Part shown: piece by piece, positions 27,211 to 36,431 of the stretch
Numbering within the stretch: the stretch's first letter is position 1
How the letters are laid out: every line of letters begins with the position of its first letter
Source of the DNA: Paracoccus indicus
GTDB taxonomy: Bacteria > Pseudomonadota > Alphaproteobacteria > Rhodobacterales > Rhodobacteraceae
Length of the DNA stretch: 64,000 nt
Assembly (NCBI RefSeq): GCF_003056335.1
Contig: NZ_PYWA01000007.1
Coordinates: 124,001-188,000, forward strand
Direction of reading: 5' to 3'
Notes under the pieces: model-generated
The model's database searches: none
The model's input: only the letters and a program-made list of their open reading frames with translations
Told to the model about the DNA's origin: nothing
Program-made: the position numbers and the translations under genes

Positions 27211-28704
27211 ATGGACATGACCGGACTACGCGTCATCACACCGGGTCAGGACGGGGCCGAGGGCGAGAAGACCTCGATCCCCTATTCGCTGGAGGCTGAA
27301 CAGCAGCTGCTGGGCGCGCTGCTGACCAATAACGACGTGTTCGACCGGGTCAGCCAGATCATCAAGGGCGATCATTTCTATCACCCCGTCCATGCCCGCA
27401 TCTATGACATCTGTGGCGAACGCATCCGCAAGAACGCGCTGGCCAGCCCTGTCACCATCAAGGCCTTTCTGGAAAACGACGAGGGCCTGAAGGAACTGGG
27501 CGGCCCGGCCTATCTGGCACGCATGGCCAGCGCCGCCATCAGCGCCTATGCCGCCCGCGATTATGCCCAGATGATCCGAGAATTCGCCCTGCGCCGCGAA
27601 CTGATGCAGCTGGGACAGGACATCACCGCCCGCGCCTCGGCGGTCGAGGTCGGCGACGAGGCCGAGGAACAGATCAAGGCTGCAGAACAGACGCTCTACA
27701 AGCTGGGCGAACAGGGCGTCGCGGAACGTGGCTTCCAAAGCTTCCTCAAGGCCGTCACCGGGGCCGTTCAGGTCGCAAACGCCGCCTATCAGCGCGACGG
27801 GAAGCTGTCGGGGATCTCGACCGGGCTGGTCGATCTGGACGGCAAGATGGGCGGTCTGAACAATTCGGACCTGATCATCCTGGCCGGCCGCCCGTCGATG
27901 GGCAAGACATCGCTGGCCACCAACATCGCCTTCAACATCGCCAAGGCGCACAAGATGGGCGAGAAGCCCGATGGCACCCATGGCACCGTCGAAGGCGGGG
28001 TCGTGGGCTTTTTCAGCCTGGAGATGTCGGCCGAACAGCTGGCCGCCCGCATCCTGTCGGAGGCCGCCGAAGTGCCCTCCGAACGCATCCGTTCGGGCAA
28101 CATGGATGAGGCCGAGTTCCGCCGCTTCGTCGAGGCGGCCCATGCCCTGCAGAATTGCCCGCTTTTCATCGACGACACCCCCGCCCTGCCCATCAACCAG
28201 CTGGCCGCCCGCGCGCGCAAGCTGAAGCGGACGCATGGTCTGGACGTGCTGATGGTCGACTATCTTCAGCTGCTGAAGGCCGCATCCGCCAAGGACAGCC
28301 GCGTGAACGAGGTGTCCGAGATCACCCAGGGCCTGAAGGCCGTCGCCAAGGAACTGAACATCCCCGTCATCGCCCTGTCGCAGCTGTCGCGCCAGGTCGA
28401 GAACCGCGAGGACAAGCGTCCGCAGCTGAGCGACCTTCGCGAATCCGGTTCGATCGAGCAGGACGCCGACATCGTGATGTTCGTCTTCCGCGAGGAATAC
28501 TACAAGGAACGCGAAAAGCCCTCGGACAGCGATCTTGACGCGATGGCCAAGTGGCAGCAGATCATGGAAAACGTCCACGGCAAGGCCGAGGTCATCCTGG
28601 GCAAGCAGCGCCACGGTCCCATCGGCACGGTGGAACTGTCCTTCGAAGGTCAGTTCACCCGCTTCGGCAACCTGGCCCGCGATCGCCAGTCGCAATGGGA
28701 TTGA
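27211..28704 (+). CDS. dnaB: replicative DNA helicase
   Basis: Hexameric helicase that unwinds the chromosome fork, 497 residues. An N-terminal primase-interaction domain (about 22-125, SLEAEQQLLGALL) precedes the RecA-like domain with Walker A GRPSMGKTS near 226-234, Walker B VLMVDYLQLL near 350 and the arginine-finger region SQLSRQVENREDKRP with DLRESGSIEQDAD. No intein is present. ATG 27211 has GGAAGGCGGC directly upstream. Confidence 0.97.
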   Translation: MDMTGLRVITPGQDGAEGEKTSIPYSLEAEQQLLGALLTNNDVFDRVSQIIKGDHFYHPVHARIYDICGERIRKNALASPVTIKAFLENDEGLKELGGPAYLARMASAAISAYAARDYAQMIREFALRRELMQLGQDITARASAVEVGDEAEEQIKAAEQTLYKLGEQGVAERGFQSFLKAVTGAVQVANAAYQRDGKLSGISTGLVDLDGKMGGLNNSDLIILAGRPSMGKTSLATNIAFNIAKAHKMGEKPDGTHGTVEGGVVGFFSLEMSAEQLAARILSEAAEVPSERIRSGNMDEAEFRRFVEAAHALQNCPLFIDDTPALPINQLAARARKLKRTHGLDVLMVDYLQLLKAASAKDSRVNEVSEITQGLKAVAKELNIPVIALSQLSRQVENREDKRPQLSDLRESGSIEQDADIVMFVFREEYYKEREKPSDSDLDAMAKWQQIMENVHGKAEVILGKQRHGPIGTVELSFEGQFTRFGNLARDRQSQWD

Positions 28705-28777
28705 CCGCCATCACGCGCGCTTGACTTGATCGAAGCCCCCCCTGCCCGCACCATGCTGCAAAACGCAGGAGGCCATG

Positions 28778-29419
28778 ATGACCCTTTCCAAACGCCTAGC
28801 GCTGGCGGCAGCCCTTGGTATCGCCGCCAGCCCCGCAATTAGCCAGGCACAGGAAACCGCCATCGTCGCCGGCGGCTGCTTCTGGTGCGTCGAGGCCGAC
28901 TTCGAAAAGATGGCCGGGGTGTCCGAGGTCTATTCGGGCTTTACCGGCGGCAGCGTGGCCAATCCCAGCTATGAACAGGTGACCGCCGGCGGCACCGGCC
29001 ATTACGAGGCCGCGCGCATCATCTATGACCCCGCCCGCGTCAGCTATGACCAGATCCTCTATGCGTTCTTCCGTTCGGTGAACCCCACCGATCCCGGCGG
29101 ACAGTTCTGCGACCGGGGCGACAGCTATCGCACCGCCATCTTCGTGCGCAACGCCGCCGAACGACAGGCGGCCGAACAGGCCAAGGCGCAGGCGGCCGCC
29201 GATCTTGGCCAGAAGATCGTGACCCCGATTCTGGATGCGGGCCCCTTCTATGACGCGGACAGCTATCATCAGGATTACTACAAGCAGGGCGACCTGATCC
29301 TGACCCGCTTCGGGCCGCGGTCCAAGGCGTCGGCCTACAAGCTCTATCGCGATTCCTGCGGGCGCGATCAACGGGTGCGCGACCTGTGGGGGGATGCCGC
29401 AGTTTTTGCCGATCACTAG
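28778..29419 (+). CDS. msrA: exported peptide methionine-S-sulfoxide reductase
   Basis: Reduces methionine-S-sulfoxide in proteins. The 213-residue product has a Sec-type signal peptide (about 1-25, [18 protein letters not shown]), so it works in the periplasm, unlike the usual cytosolic MsrA. The nucleophile is C34 in GGCFWC; resolving cysteines may be in QFCDRGD and DSCGRDQ. GHYEA and DYYKQ substrate-pocket segments are intact. Tandem ATGs occur at 28775 and 28778; the second is five bases after AGGAGG and is preferred. Confidence 0.92.
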   Translation: MTLSKRLALAAALGIAASPAISQAQETAIVAGGCFWCVEADFEKMAGVSEVYSGFTGGSVANPSYEQVTAGGTGHYEAARIIYDPARVSYDQILYAFFRSVNPTDPGGQFCDRGDSYRTAIFVRNAAERQAAEQAKAQAAADLGQKIVTPILDAGPFYDADSYHQDYYKQGDLILTRFGPRSKASAYKLYRDSCGRDQRVRDLWGDAAVFADH

Positions 29420-29483
29420 TCTTGCACGATCTGCATAATCGGAGGAAGCTGTCGCGCCCGCCCCGCGGCCTTCAGGAACTCCG

Positions 29484-30020
29484 ATGTCACATCTGCGCAC
29501 TGCCCCCCACCTCCTGACCCTTGTGGTCCTGTCCGGCGTCTCGGCGCTGTCGATGAACGTGTTCCTGCCCTCGCTGCCCGGCATGGCGCGTGATTTCGAG
29601 GTCGATTATTCGGTCATGCAGCTGTCGGTCTCGGCCTATATCGGGGCCAGCGCGGTGCTGCAGCTGTTGGGCGGGCCGATCAGCGACCGCTTCGGGCGCA
29701 GGCCGGTGGTGCTGTGGTCGCTGGTGCTGTTCCTGCTGGCGACCATCGGCACGATGGGGCTGGGCAACGGCATGGTCCTGCCCAATGCCAACGCCGGGAT
29801 GATGAGCATCCGACCCGAGCTGGCCGGCACCGCCTCGGGGTTGGGCGGGGCTCTGGCCGTGGCGGGGGGCGCGGCGCTCTCGGCGCTGGCCGGGGCGCTG
29901 TTGCAGCCGGGCAGCGGGGCCACGCCGCTTTTGACCATCATGTGCTGTTCGGCCTTGGGTTCGCTTCTGGCCATCGCATGGGTCTTTCACCGCGAACGTC
30001 GCATCATGGTCCCTGCCTGA
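29484..30020 (+). pseudogene. Bcr/CflA-type MFS exporter with large in-frame internal deletion
   Basis: The reading frame codes for 178 residues, less than half the usual length of about 400. Residues 1 to about 85 are a normal Bcr/CflA start: helix 1 SMNVFLPSLPGMARDF, GGPISDRFGRRPVVLW, helix 3. The sequence then passes straight to a normal C-terminal part, GLGNGMVLPNANAG, SIRPELAGTASGLGG and two final helices. Roughly helices 4 to 9 are therefore missing without loss of frame; the join lies near 29740-29765. It cannot form a normal 12-helix carrier. Either a decaying gene or a mini-protein of about 5-6 helices. Confidence 0.75.
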
Positions 30021-30039
30021 GACCACTTGCCGCGGCACC

Positions 30040-30068
30040 TTTGCAAAGGCTAACACTGGCTTTGCAAG
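30040..30068 (+). promoter_or_regulatory. TTTGCAAA-type tandem sites upstream of the ScfR gene
   Basis: TTTGCAAA (30040-30047) and CTTTGCAA (30060-30067) have centres 21 bases apart, two helical turns, and lie just before the ribosome site of the regulator. As I recall, RamB and PccR/ScfR proteins bind TTTGCAAA-type half sites, so autoregulation is likely. Confidence 0.6.
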
Positions 30069-30080
30069 GGTGGAGAAAGC

Positions 30081-31478
30081 ATGGCCACGCAGAAGATCTA
30101 TGCCGGCAGCGCGCTGCGTGAAACCCGCGCCCGCGCCGGGCTTACGCAGAAGCGTTTTGCCGAGACGCTTGGCGTGTCCCTGCCCTATCTCTCGCAGATG
30201 GAGAACAACCACCGGCCCATCTCGGCCGGTGCGCTGCTGCGGTTGGCGCAGGAATTCGGCGTCGATCTGACCACGTTGGCCGCAGGCGACGCCGAACGCA
30301 TGGTCATCGACATGCAGGAGGCCTTGGCCGATCCGCTGTTCGACGCCACGCCCCCCCTGGCCGATCTGCGGCTGGCGGCGACCAATGCGCCGGTGCTGGC
30401 GCGGGCGTTTCTGGACCTTTATCGGGCGCATCGCCAGGGGCAGGAACGGCTGGCGGCGATGGACCAGGCCATCGGCGCGGATGGCCGCAACAGCCTGACC
30501 ACCCCGTGGGAGGAGGTGCGCGACTTCTTCCACTATTGCGACAACTACATTGATGCCGTGGACCGCGCCGCCGAACATTTCGCCTGCCCCGACGGGCAGC
30601 GCCAGGACCCTTGGCAACTGGCCGTGGCCGCCTTGGCGCGACGCGACATTCAGGTCCGGATGGCCGAGATGCCTGCAAATTCGGTCTTTCGCCGGGACGG
30701 CAACCAGATCCTGGTGAATGCCGCGTCCGAGCCCGCCACGCGCCTGTTCCAACTGCTGCACATCGTGGCGCTGGAACGTCAGAACGACCTGCTGGAGGCG
30801 ACGCTGGATCTGGCGCGTTTCCGCAGTGACACGGCACGCGACATCGCGCGTCTTGGCATGGCCAATTACTTCGCCGGGGCGGCGCTGATGCCCTATCGCG
30901 CCTTTCTGGCCGCCGCCCGGGCCGAGCGTCACGATCTGGAACGTCTGGCGCATCTTTTCGGCGCATCGCTGGAACAGGTCGCCCATCGGCTATCGACGTT
31001 GCAGCGACCGGGGGCGAAAGGCGTCCCGTTCTTCTTCGTGCGCGTCGATCAGGCCGGAACCATCACCAAGCGCCATTCCGCGACGCGCCTGCAGTTCGCC
31101 CGCTTCGGCGGGGCCTGCCCCTTGTGGAACGTGCATCAGGCCTTCGAACAGCCGGGTCGCTTCCTGCGCCAATTGGCCGAGACGCCGGATGGGGTGCGCT
31201 ATCTGCTGCTGTCGCGGGACGTGTCGAAGCATGCGGGCGCTTTCAATGCCCCGGTGCGCCGCTTTGCCATCGGTCTTGGATGCGAGGTCACGCAGGCCGA
31301 GGGCATGGTCTATGCCGACGGGCTGGACCTGACCAAGCCGCGCGTCTTCGACCCCATCGGCATATCCTGCCGGATCTGCCCACGACCCGACTGCCATCAG
31401 CGCTCGGTGCCGCCGATAGACCGCCCCCTGCGCATCCCGGCGGACCGCGACGGCCCCCTGCCCTACGAAATTGCGTGA
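30081..31478 (+). CDS. XRE/ScfR-type short-chain acyl-CoA regulator (RamB/PccR-like)
   Basis: Transcription factor of 465 residues. An N-terminal XRE helix-turn-helix (about 9-62, RARAGLTQKRFAETLGVSLPYLSQMEN) is followed by an IrrE-like domain whose metalloprotease motif is lost (LLHIVALE instead of HEXXH) and a C-terminal DUF2083 region with the cysteine cluster ISCRICPRPDCHQR. This is the architecture of ScfR proteins, which sense short-chain acyl-CoA and control propionyl-CoA or glyoxylate-bypass genes. GGAGAAAGC precedes ATG 30081. Similar sites in front of mmsA at 36.4 kb suggest it may act there as well. Confidence 0.85.
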   Translation: MATQKIYAGSALRETRARAGLTQKRFAETLGVSLPYLSQMENNHRPISAGALLRLAQEFGVDLTTLAAGDAERMVIDMQEALADPLFDATPPLADLRLAATNAPVLARAFLDLYRAHRQGQERLAAMDQAIGADGRNSLTTPWEEVRDFFHYCDNYIDAVDRAAEHFACPDGQRQDPWQLAVAALARRDIQVRMAEMPANSVFRRDGNQILVNAASEPATRLFQLLHIVALERQNDLLEATLDLARFRSDTARDIARLGMANYFAGAALMPYRAFLAAARAERHDLERLAHLFGASLEQVAHRLSTLQRPGAKGVPFFFVRVDQAGTITKRHSATRLQFARFGGACPLWNVHQAFEQPGRFLRQLAETPDGVRYLLLSRDVSKHAGAFNAPVRRFAIGLGCEVTQAEGMVYADGLDLTKPRVFDPIGISCRICPRPDCHQRSVPPIDRPLRIPADRDGPLPYEIA

Positions 31479-31666
31479 TTTATCAATAGCCCGGCTTTGG
31501 CATAGGCAAATATCTGCCGACTACAGCAGAGTTCCGCCAATCGTGGGAACCAATCGCCCTGTCCCTGTTGCCAAGAAGGCACAGGTGCTGTTTACCCGAG
31601 GCTGAACGGAACCAACGCGCAGCAACCGTGAAACACGGGCGCGCATTCGGGGGACAGTGTCAAACC

Positions 31667-32962
31667 ATGGCTGTTATCGATCGACTGAACTCTTCGCTGG
31701 AAAAGTGGCTGCCCGAGCAGCGTCTCTTCCTCCGGTCCGATGACACCACCCGCTTCGTGCGTCTTCGCCCCCTGACCCAGCTTGCCGGCATCAGCGGCAT
31801 CACGGTGGTCTTCGGCTGGACGCTTGTGGCCAGCTCGTTCCTGGTCATCGACGCCGTCAGTTCGGGCAATTCGCGCGACCAGATGCTGCGGGCGCAATCC
31901 TCGTTCGAGGAACGGCTGGACCAGCTGTCCGCCGAACGCGACGCCCGCGCCGCCGAAGCCTTGGCCGCCCAGAACCGCTTCACCGTCGCGCTGGACCAGG
32001 TGTCCAAGATGCAGACCCAGCTGCTGAAGTCCGAAGAACAGCGCCGCGAGGTCGAAACCGGCCTCGATGCCGTCCAGACCACCCTGCGCGATGCCATCAC
32101 CGAACGCGACCAGGCGCAGGCCACCCTCAGCGCCGAGGCTGGCGATCAGGCCGCCCCCGACCGCAGCGACGAATTCTCGGTCGCGCTGGACATCCTGTCG
32201 AACGAATTGCGCAGCGCTGCCGATCAGCGCGCCTCGGCCGAACAGGAAGCCGCCGACGCGCAGCTGGCCGCACAGGAACTGACCGTCGAGCGTGACCAGA
32301 TCCTGGCCCGCAACGATGAGATCCTGACCCAGCTGGAAGACGCCGTCTCGGTCTCGGTCAAGCCCTTGGACGATGTCTTCCGTTCGGTCGGCATGAACCC
32401 CGACGAGGTGTTGAACACCATCCGTCGCGGCTATTCCGGTCAGGGCGGCCCCCTGACCCCGATGTCCTATTCCACCCGCGGCGACGCGGCGCTGAGCCAA
32501 GGCGAGACCAAGGCCCGCCAGATCATCGTCACGCTGGACCAGATGAACACCTATCGCATCGCGATAGAGAAGCTGCCGCTGGCCATGCCCGTGCGCGACA
32601 GCTTCCGCTATACCTCGGGGTTCGGTCGCCGTTGGGGCCGCATGCATGAGGGCATCGACATGGCGGGCCCGATCGGCACGCCGATCTATGCCACGGGCGA
32701 CGGCGTCGTGATCCACGCGGGTCGCGCCAGCGGCTATGGCAACCTGATCAAGATCCAGCACGAGCTGGGCACCGAGACCCGCTATGGCCACCTGAACCGC
32801 ATCCGCGTCAAGGTCGGCGATAAAGTGTCGCAAGGTGACCTTATCGGTGATATGGGGAACACTGGACGTTCGACCGGCCCGCACCTGCATTACGAGGTGC
32901 GCATGAAGGGCCGGGCCGTGGACCCGATGAGCTTCATCAAGGCAGCAGACAATGTTTTCTAA
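31667..32962 (+). CDS. M23-family (LytM) endopeptidase with coiled coil
   Basis: Predicted peptidoglycan cross-link hydrolase, 431 residues. One transmembrane helix (about 40-64) anchors it; residues of about 75-235 are coiled coil; the C-terminal LytM domain keeps its zinc ligands H327 and D331 (HEGID) and H406/H408 (HLHYE), so it should be enzymatically active rather than an EnvC-like activator. Its last codons overlap the bactofilin start by 11 bases. M23 peptidase-bactofilin pairs set local wall curvature or stalks in other bacteria. The start is less certain: GGGGGA is 13 bases upstream. Confidence 0.88.
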   Translation: MAVIDRLNSSLEKWLPEQRLFLRSDDTTRFVRLRPLTQLAGISGITVVFGWTLVASSFLVIDAVSSGNSRDQMLRAQSSFEERLDQLSAERDARAAEALAAQNRFTVALDQVSKMQTQLLKSEEQRREVETGLDAVQTTLRDAITERDQAQATLSAEAGDQAAPDRSDEFSVALDILSNELRSAADQRASAEQEAADAQLAAQELTVERDQILARNDEILTQLEDAVSVSVKPLDDVFRSVGMNPDEVLNTIRRGYSGQGGPLTPMSYSTRGDAALSQGETKARQIIVTLDQMNTYRIAIEKLPLAMPVRDSFRYTSGFGRRWGRMHEGIDMAGPIGTPIYATGDGVVIHAGRASGYGNLIKIQHELGTETRYGHLNRIRVKVGDKVSQGDLIGDMGNTGRSTGPHLHYEVRMKGRAVDPMSFIKAADNVF

Positions 32963-33452
32963 GACCCGCGTAACCGAAAATACCCGCCCCCAGCAATCCT
33001 CGGGCCCGCAGCCCGCACCCGAGGCAGCCGCCCCCGCCGCGGCCGAGCGCACCCCCGAGGCCACTGCCGCCCCGGCAAGCGCGCCCCGCGCCCGCACGAC
33101 GCCTTCGGTCCTGTCCTCGGACCTGACGGTCGTCGGCAACATCAAGACGCAGGGCGACATCCAGGTCGAAGGCACGGTCGAAGGCGACATCCGCGCCCAT
33201 CAGCTGACGGTCGGTGAATCGGCCACCATCAAGGGCGAGATCGTAGGCGACGACGTCATCGTGCATGGCCGCGTCATCGGTCGCGTCCGTGGCCTGAAGG
33301 TGCGCCTGACCGCCTCGGCCCGGGTCGAGGGCGACATCATCCACAAGACCATCGCCATCGAATCGGGCGCGCATTTCGAAGGCTCGGTCCAGCGTCAGGA
33401 AGACCCGCTGGCCAATGGCGGCACCAAGAAGCTGGCCCCGCCCGCCGAGTGA
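32952..33452 (+). CDS. bactofilin
   Basis: Polymer-forming cytoskeletal protein of 166 residues. A Pro/Ala-rich N-terminal tail (about 1-50) leads to a right-handed beta-helix domain (about 55-150) with the regular hydrophobic repeat seen in VVGNIKTQGDIQVEGTVEGD and VHGRVIGRVRG, and a short Pro-rich end. Bactofilins self-assemble without nucleotide at the membrane and recruit wall enzymes. The 11-base overlap with the M23 peptidase gene strongly suggests the two act together. A terminator follows. Confidence 0.93.
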   Translation: MFSKTRVTENTRPQQSSGPQPAPEAAAPAAAERTPEATAAPASAPRARTTPSVLSSDLTVVGNIKTQGDIQVEGTVEGDIRAHQLTVGESATIKGEIVGDDVIVHGRVIGRVRGLKVRLTASARVEGDIIHKTIAIESGAHFEGSVQRQEDPLANGGTKKLAPPAE

Positions 33453-33471
33453 TCCGCCCCGCATGACGATC

Positions 33472-33497
33472 AAGGCCCGCTTCGGCGGGTCTTTTTC
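33472..33497 (+). terminator. terminator of the M23-bactofilin operon
   Basis: Stem AGGCCCGC / GCGGGTCT closed by TTCG and followed by a T-run, 20 bases after the bactofilin stop. Confidence 0.88.
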
Positions 33498-33567
33498 ATG
33501 CGCTATTCCCCTTGAGCCTGCAGGGTGCCACAGTCGCCCCGAACACAGACACATGGGGGGATGCCAT

Positions 33568-34416
33568 ATGAAACTGCTGCGCCACGGACCGGTCGGGTCC
33601 GAAAAGCCGGGTCTGCTGGATGCCGAGGGTCGGGTTCGCGACCTATCGGACCATGTCGAGGACATCGCCGGTGCCACGCTGACGACCGCCGGCCTGCAGC
33701 GCTTGCGCGATCTGGACCCGGCCAGCCTGCCGCTGGTCGATGGGCAGGACCTGCGGATGGGCCCCTGCGTCGCGGGCGTCGGCAAGTTCATTGCCATCGG
33801 CCTGAACTATGCCGACCATGCCGCCGAGGCAGGGATGGAGGTTCCCGCCGAACCCGTCGTCTTCACCAAGTGGACCAGCTGCATCGCCGGACCCGACGAC
33901 GATCTGCATCTGCCCAAAGGATCGCAGCACACCGATTGGGAGGTCGAGCTGGGCATCGTCATCGGCGACGCGGGCCGCGACATTGCACCGGGAGACGCGC
34001 TGAACCATGTCGCGGGCTATTGCGTCGTCAACGACATCAGCGAACGCGATTGGCAGATCAACCACGGCCCCACATGGGACAAGGGCAAGGGCTATGACGG
34101 CTTCGGCCCCATCGGTCCCTGGCTGGTCACCCGTGACGAGGTTCCCGATCCGCAATCCCTGCGCCTGTGGCTGGAGGTCGACGGCGTGATGCAGCAGGAC
34201 GGCAATACCCGCACCATGGTCTTCGGTGTGGCCGAACTTGTCGCCTATTGCTCGCGGCTGGCGACGCTGCATCCGGGCGACATCATCACCACCGGGACGC
34301 CTCCGGGCGTGGGCATGGGCCAGAAGCCCCCGGTTTATCTGCGCGACGGCCAGGTCATGCGGCTTGGGATCGAGGGCCTGGGCGAACAGCGCCAGCGCGT
34401 GATTGCTCAGCCCTGA
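33568..34416 (+). CDS. fumarylacetoacetate hydrolase-family protein
   Basis: A 282-residue enzyme with an N-terminal cap of about 70 residues and the FAH fold. IGLNYADHAAEAG carries the catalytic histidine, TDWEVELGIVIG the metal-binding glutamates, and ITTGTPPGVGMGQ the C-terminal loop. Family members cleave or decarboxylate 2-oxo acids such as acylpyruvates, or 5-carboxymethyl-2-oxo-hexene-dioates. The real substrate is not evident. ATG 33568 follows GGGGGGA. Its 3' end overlaps convergent coaD by 10 bases. Confidence 0.88.
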   Translation: MKLLRHGPVGSEKPGLLDAEGRVRDLSDHVEDIAGATLTTAGLQRLRDLDPASLPLVDGQDLRMGPCVAGVGKFIAIGLNYADHAAEAGMEVPAEPVVFTKWTSCIAGPDDDLHLPKGSQHTDWEVELGIVIGDAGRDIAPGDALNHVAGYCVVNDISERDWQINHGPTWDKGKGYDGFGPIGPWLVTRDEVPDPQSLRLWLEVDGVMQQDGNTRTMVFGVAELVAYCSRLATLHPGDIITTGTPPGVGMGQKPPVYLRDGQVMRLGIEGLGEQRQRVIAQP

Positions 34417-34904
34417 TCGTAGCGGGCGATCAGCGCTTGGCAGACCGGCGGCGTGACGAATTTCGACACGTCGCCGCCAAGCCGGGCGATTTCCTTGACC
34501 AGCTTCGAGGCGATCGCCTGGCGGCGGGCATCGGCCATCAGGAAGACGGTCTCGATCTCATGGTCCAGTGCGCGGTTCATGCCGACCATCTGGAATTCAT
34601 ATTCGAAATCGGCAACGGCCCGCAGACCGCGCACGATCATCGAGGCGCCGACATCGCGGGCACAATCGATCAGCAGGTTCTCGAACGGATGCACGATGAT
34701 TTCGCCACCCGTTTTTGCGGCGATGGCATCGCATTCCGCCTGCACCATCGCGACCCGTTCCTCCAGGTTGAACAGCGGCCCCTTGTCACGGTTGATGGCG
34801 ACGCCGATCACAAGGCGGTCGACCATCACCATGGCACGTTGCATGATATCGATGTGACCCAGTGTGATCGGATCGAAAGTGCCGGGATAGAGGCCGATGC
34901 GCAT
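34407..34904 (-). CDS. coaD: phosphopantetheine adenylyltransferase
   Basis: Transfers AMP to 4'-phosphopantetheine, the penultimate step of coenzyme A synthesis. The 165-residue protein has the nucleotidyltransferase motif GTFDPITLGH (8-17), the substrate loop VRGLRAVADFEYEFQM, and the C-terminal ASKLVKEIARLGGDVSKFV that stands for the ISSTxVRE motif. ATG 34904 is chosen by family alignment; an upstream ATG would add seven residues. CoA supply fits the acyl-CoA catabolic genes nearby, though it is not in their operon. Confidence 0.94.
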   Translation of the reverse strand: MRIGLYPGTFDPITLGHIDIMQRAMVMVDRLVIGVAINRDKGPLFNLEERVAMVQAECDAIAAKTGGEIIVHPFENLLIDCARDVGASMIVRGLRAVADFEYEFQMVGMNRALDHEIETVFLMADARRQAIASKLVKEIARLGGDVSKFVTPPVCQALIARYDQG

Positions 34905-34992
34905 GAGGCTGACGTCCTGTTTCAAGGTATCGGCCTTCAGGCAAACCGCATTTGCCCCCGGATTGCAAGTTCGTGATCCGGGGGGCGTCGCG

Positions 34993-35454
34993 TCAGCTTC
35001 CCATGATCATCCCGGTCAGCGCATCCTTTTCGGCCGCCAGTTCCTTCAGGCGACCGCTGACCGCATCGCCGATCGAGACCACGCCCAGCATGTTACCATC
35101 GGCATCGACCACCGGCATGTGGCGGAAGCGGCCCTCGCTCATCCTTTGCAGAACGGCCATGCCGTCATCGCCCGGCTGGCAGGTCTGAACGGCCTTGGTC
35201 ATTACGCCGCTGATAGGCGAGGAGAGGACGGAAGGGCCGCTCTTGCCCAGCTGACGCACGATGTCGCGTTCCGACAGGATCCCCTCGGGCGTGCGACCGT
35301 TGGATGAGACGACCACGGCACCGATGCGCTGTTCCGCCAGCAGGGTCGCAGCCTCGGCTAGGGTGGCTTCGGGCTTGATCGTCACGATCAATCCGGCCTC
35401 GATCCACGGCTTGTCCGTATCCGACTTCATCGACAGCAGTTGCTTGACCAGCAT
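34993..35454 (-). CDS. tandem CBS-domain protein
   Basis: A 153-residue protein made of two CBS domains (about 15-68 and 80-138), with adenosine-ligand loops seen in SSNGRTPEGILSERDIVRQ and DADGNMLGVVSIGDAVSGR. Stand-alone pairs of this kind bind AMP/ATP or NADH and signal energy state in relatives. AAAGGGGGC lies before ATG 35454. It is 88 bases after coaD's start and in the same orientation, so cotranscription is possible. Confidence 0.88.
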   Translation of the reverse strand: MLVKQLLSMKSDTDKPWIEAGLIVTIKPEATLAEAATLLAEQRIGAVVVSSNGRTPEGILSERDIVRQLGKSGPSVLSSPISGVMTKAVQTCQPGDDGMAVLQRMSEGRFRHMPVVDADGNMLGVVSIGDAVSGRLKELAAEKDALTGMIMGS

Positions 35455-35510
35455 CAGACGCCCCCTTTTCGGCTTGGTTATCCTTATCAAATTCGCACAA
35501 TCGCCCCGCG

Positions 35511-36422
35511 TCAAGTGGGACCATCGCCGCCGGCGGTCAACTGGCCTTCCAGCCGGGCGACCTCGGCGCGGATGCCCGCCGCCAAAGCCTCGGCCAGAAG
35601 CGTCAACCGCCGCGAGGCGCGATCGTCGGCATGGCGGATCATCCAGAAGCTGCGGCGAAGGCTGATCTGATCGGTCAGGATGCGCGTGACGCCCGGCGCG
35701 AAGGGGATGGCGAAATCATGCACGATGCCCAAGCCCGCCCCCGCCCTGACCGCCTGCATCTGCACCGCGACCGAGTTCGAGCTGATCTGCGCCGTGTCCA
35801 GCCCCGTCGCGGACAGGTAATCCAGTTCGCGGTCGAAGATCATGTCGGGAATATAGCTGATGATCCGATGCCCGCGCAGGTCATCCAGCCCCCTCACCTG
35901 CGGGTGGCGGTCCAGATAGTCGCGATGCGCCGCCAGATGCAGGTGGTAATCGGTCAGCCGCTGCACCACCAGGCGGCCGGTATCGGGCGGTGATACGGCG
36001 ATGGCCATGTCCGCCTCTCGCTTCGTCAGGTTGACCACGCGCGGCAGGGCGACGATCTGGATCTCGAGCCCCGGATGGGCATCACACAGATCGCGCGCCA
36101 CCTGCGGCAGCAGATAGTTCGCGCAGCCGTCCGGCGCACCGATCCGCAGCTGGCCGGTCAGGCCCGCATCGCGGCGCACCTCCTCGGCGGCAGCGGCGGC
36201 GGCCTGTTCGGCGGCCTCGGCGGGGGCGACAAGGCGCGCGCCCTCGGCGGTCAGGGCGTAACCTTGGGGCGTCTTCAGGAACAGCGCCGCGCCCACCGCC
36301 GCCTCCAGCCGCGCGATGCGCCGCCCCACGGTCGAGGCATCCATGGCCAGCCGCCGCCCTGCCGAAGACAGGCTTTCCGTCCGCGCCACCGCCAGAAATA
36401 TCCGCAGGTCGTCCCAGTCCAT
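35511..36422 (-). CDS. LysR-family transcriptional regulator
   Basis: A 303-residue regulator with an N-terminal winged helix (about 3-62, MDWDDLRIFLAVARTESLSSAGRRL) and a periplasmic-binding-like effector domain. AAAGGTGACGG precedes ATG 36422; the frame remains open for about 650 codons further upstream, but that is antisense to mmsA. Divergent placement from mmsA, with 102 bases between the starts, makes mmsA its probable target. The effector may be an intermediate of valine breakdown. Confidence 0.9.
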   Translation of the reverse strand: MDWDDLRIFLAVARTESLSSAGRRLAMDASTVGRRIARLEAAVGAALFLKTPQGYALTAEGARLVAPAEAAEQAAAAAAEEVRRDAGLTGQLRIGAPDGCANYLLPQVARDLCDAHPGLEIQIVALPRVVNLTKREADMAIAVSPPDTGRLVVQRLTDYHLHLAAHRDYLDRHPQVRGLDDLRGHRIISYIPDMIFDRELDYLSATGLDTAQISSNSVAVQMQAVRAGAGLGIVHDFAIPFAPGVTRILTDQISLRRSFWMIRHADDRASRRLTLLAEALAAGIRAEVARLEGQLTAGGDGPT

Positions 36423-36431
36423 TCCGTCACC

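Noticed and set aside
29484..30020. Functional full Bcr/CflA carrier
   Set aside because: Too short and missing the central helices; annotated as internally deleted instead.
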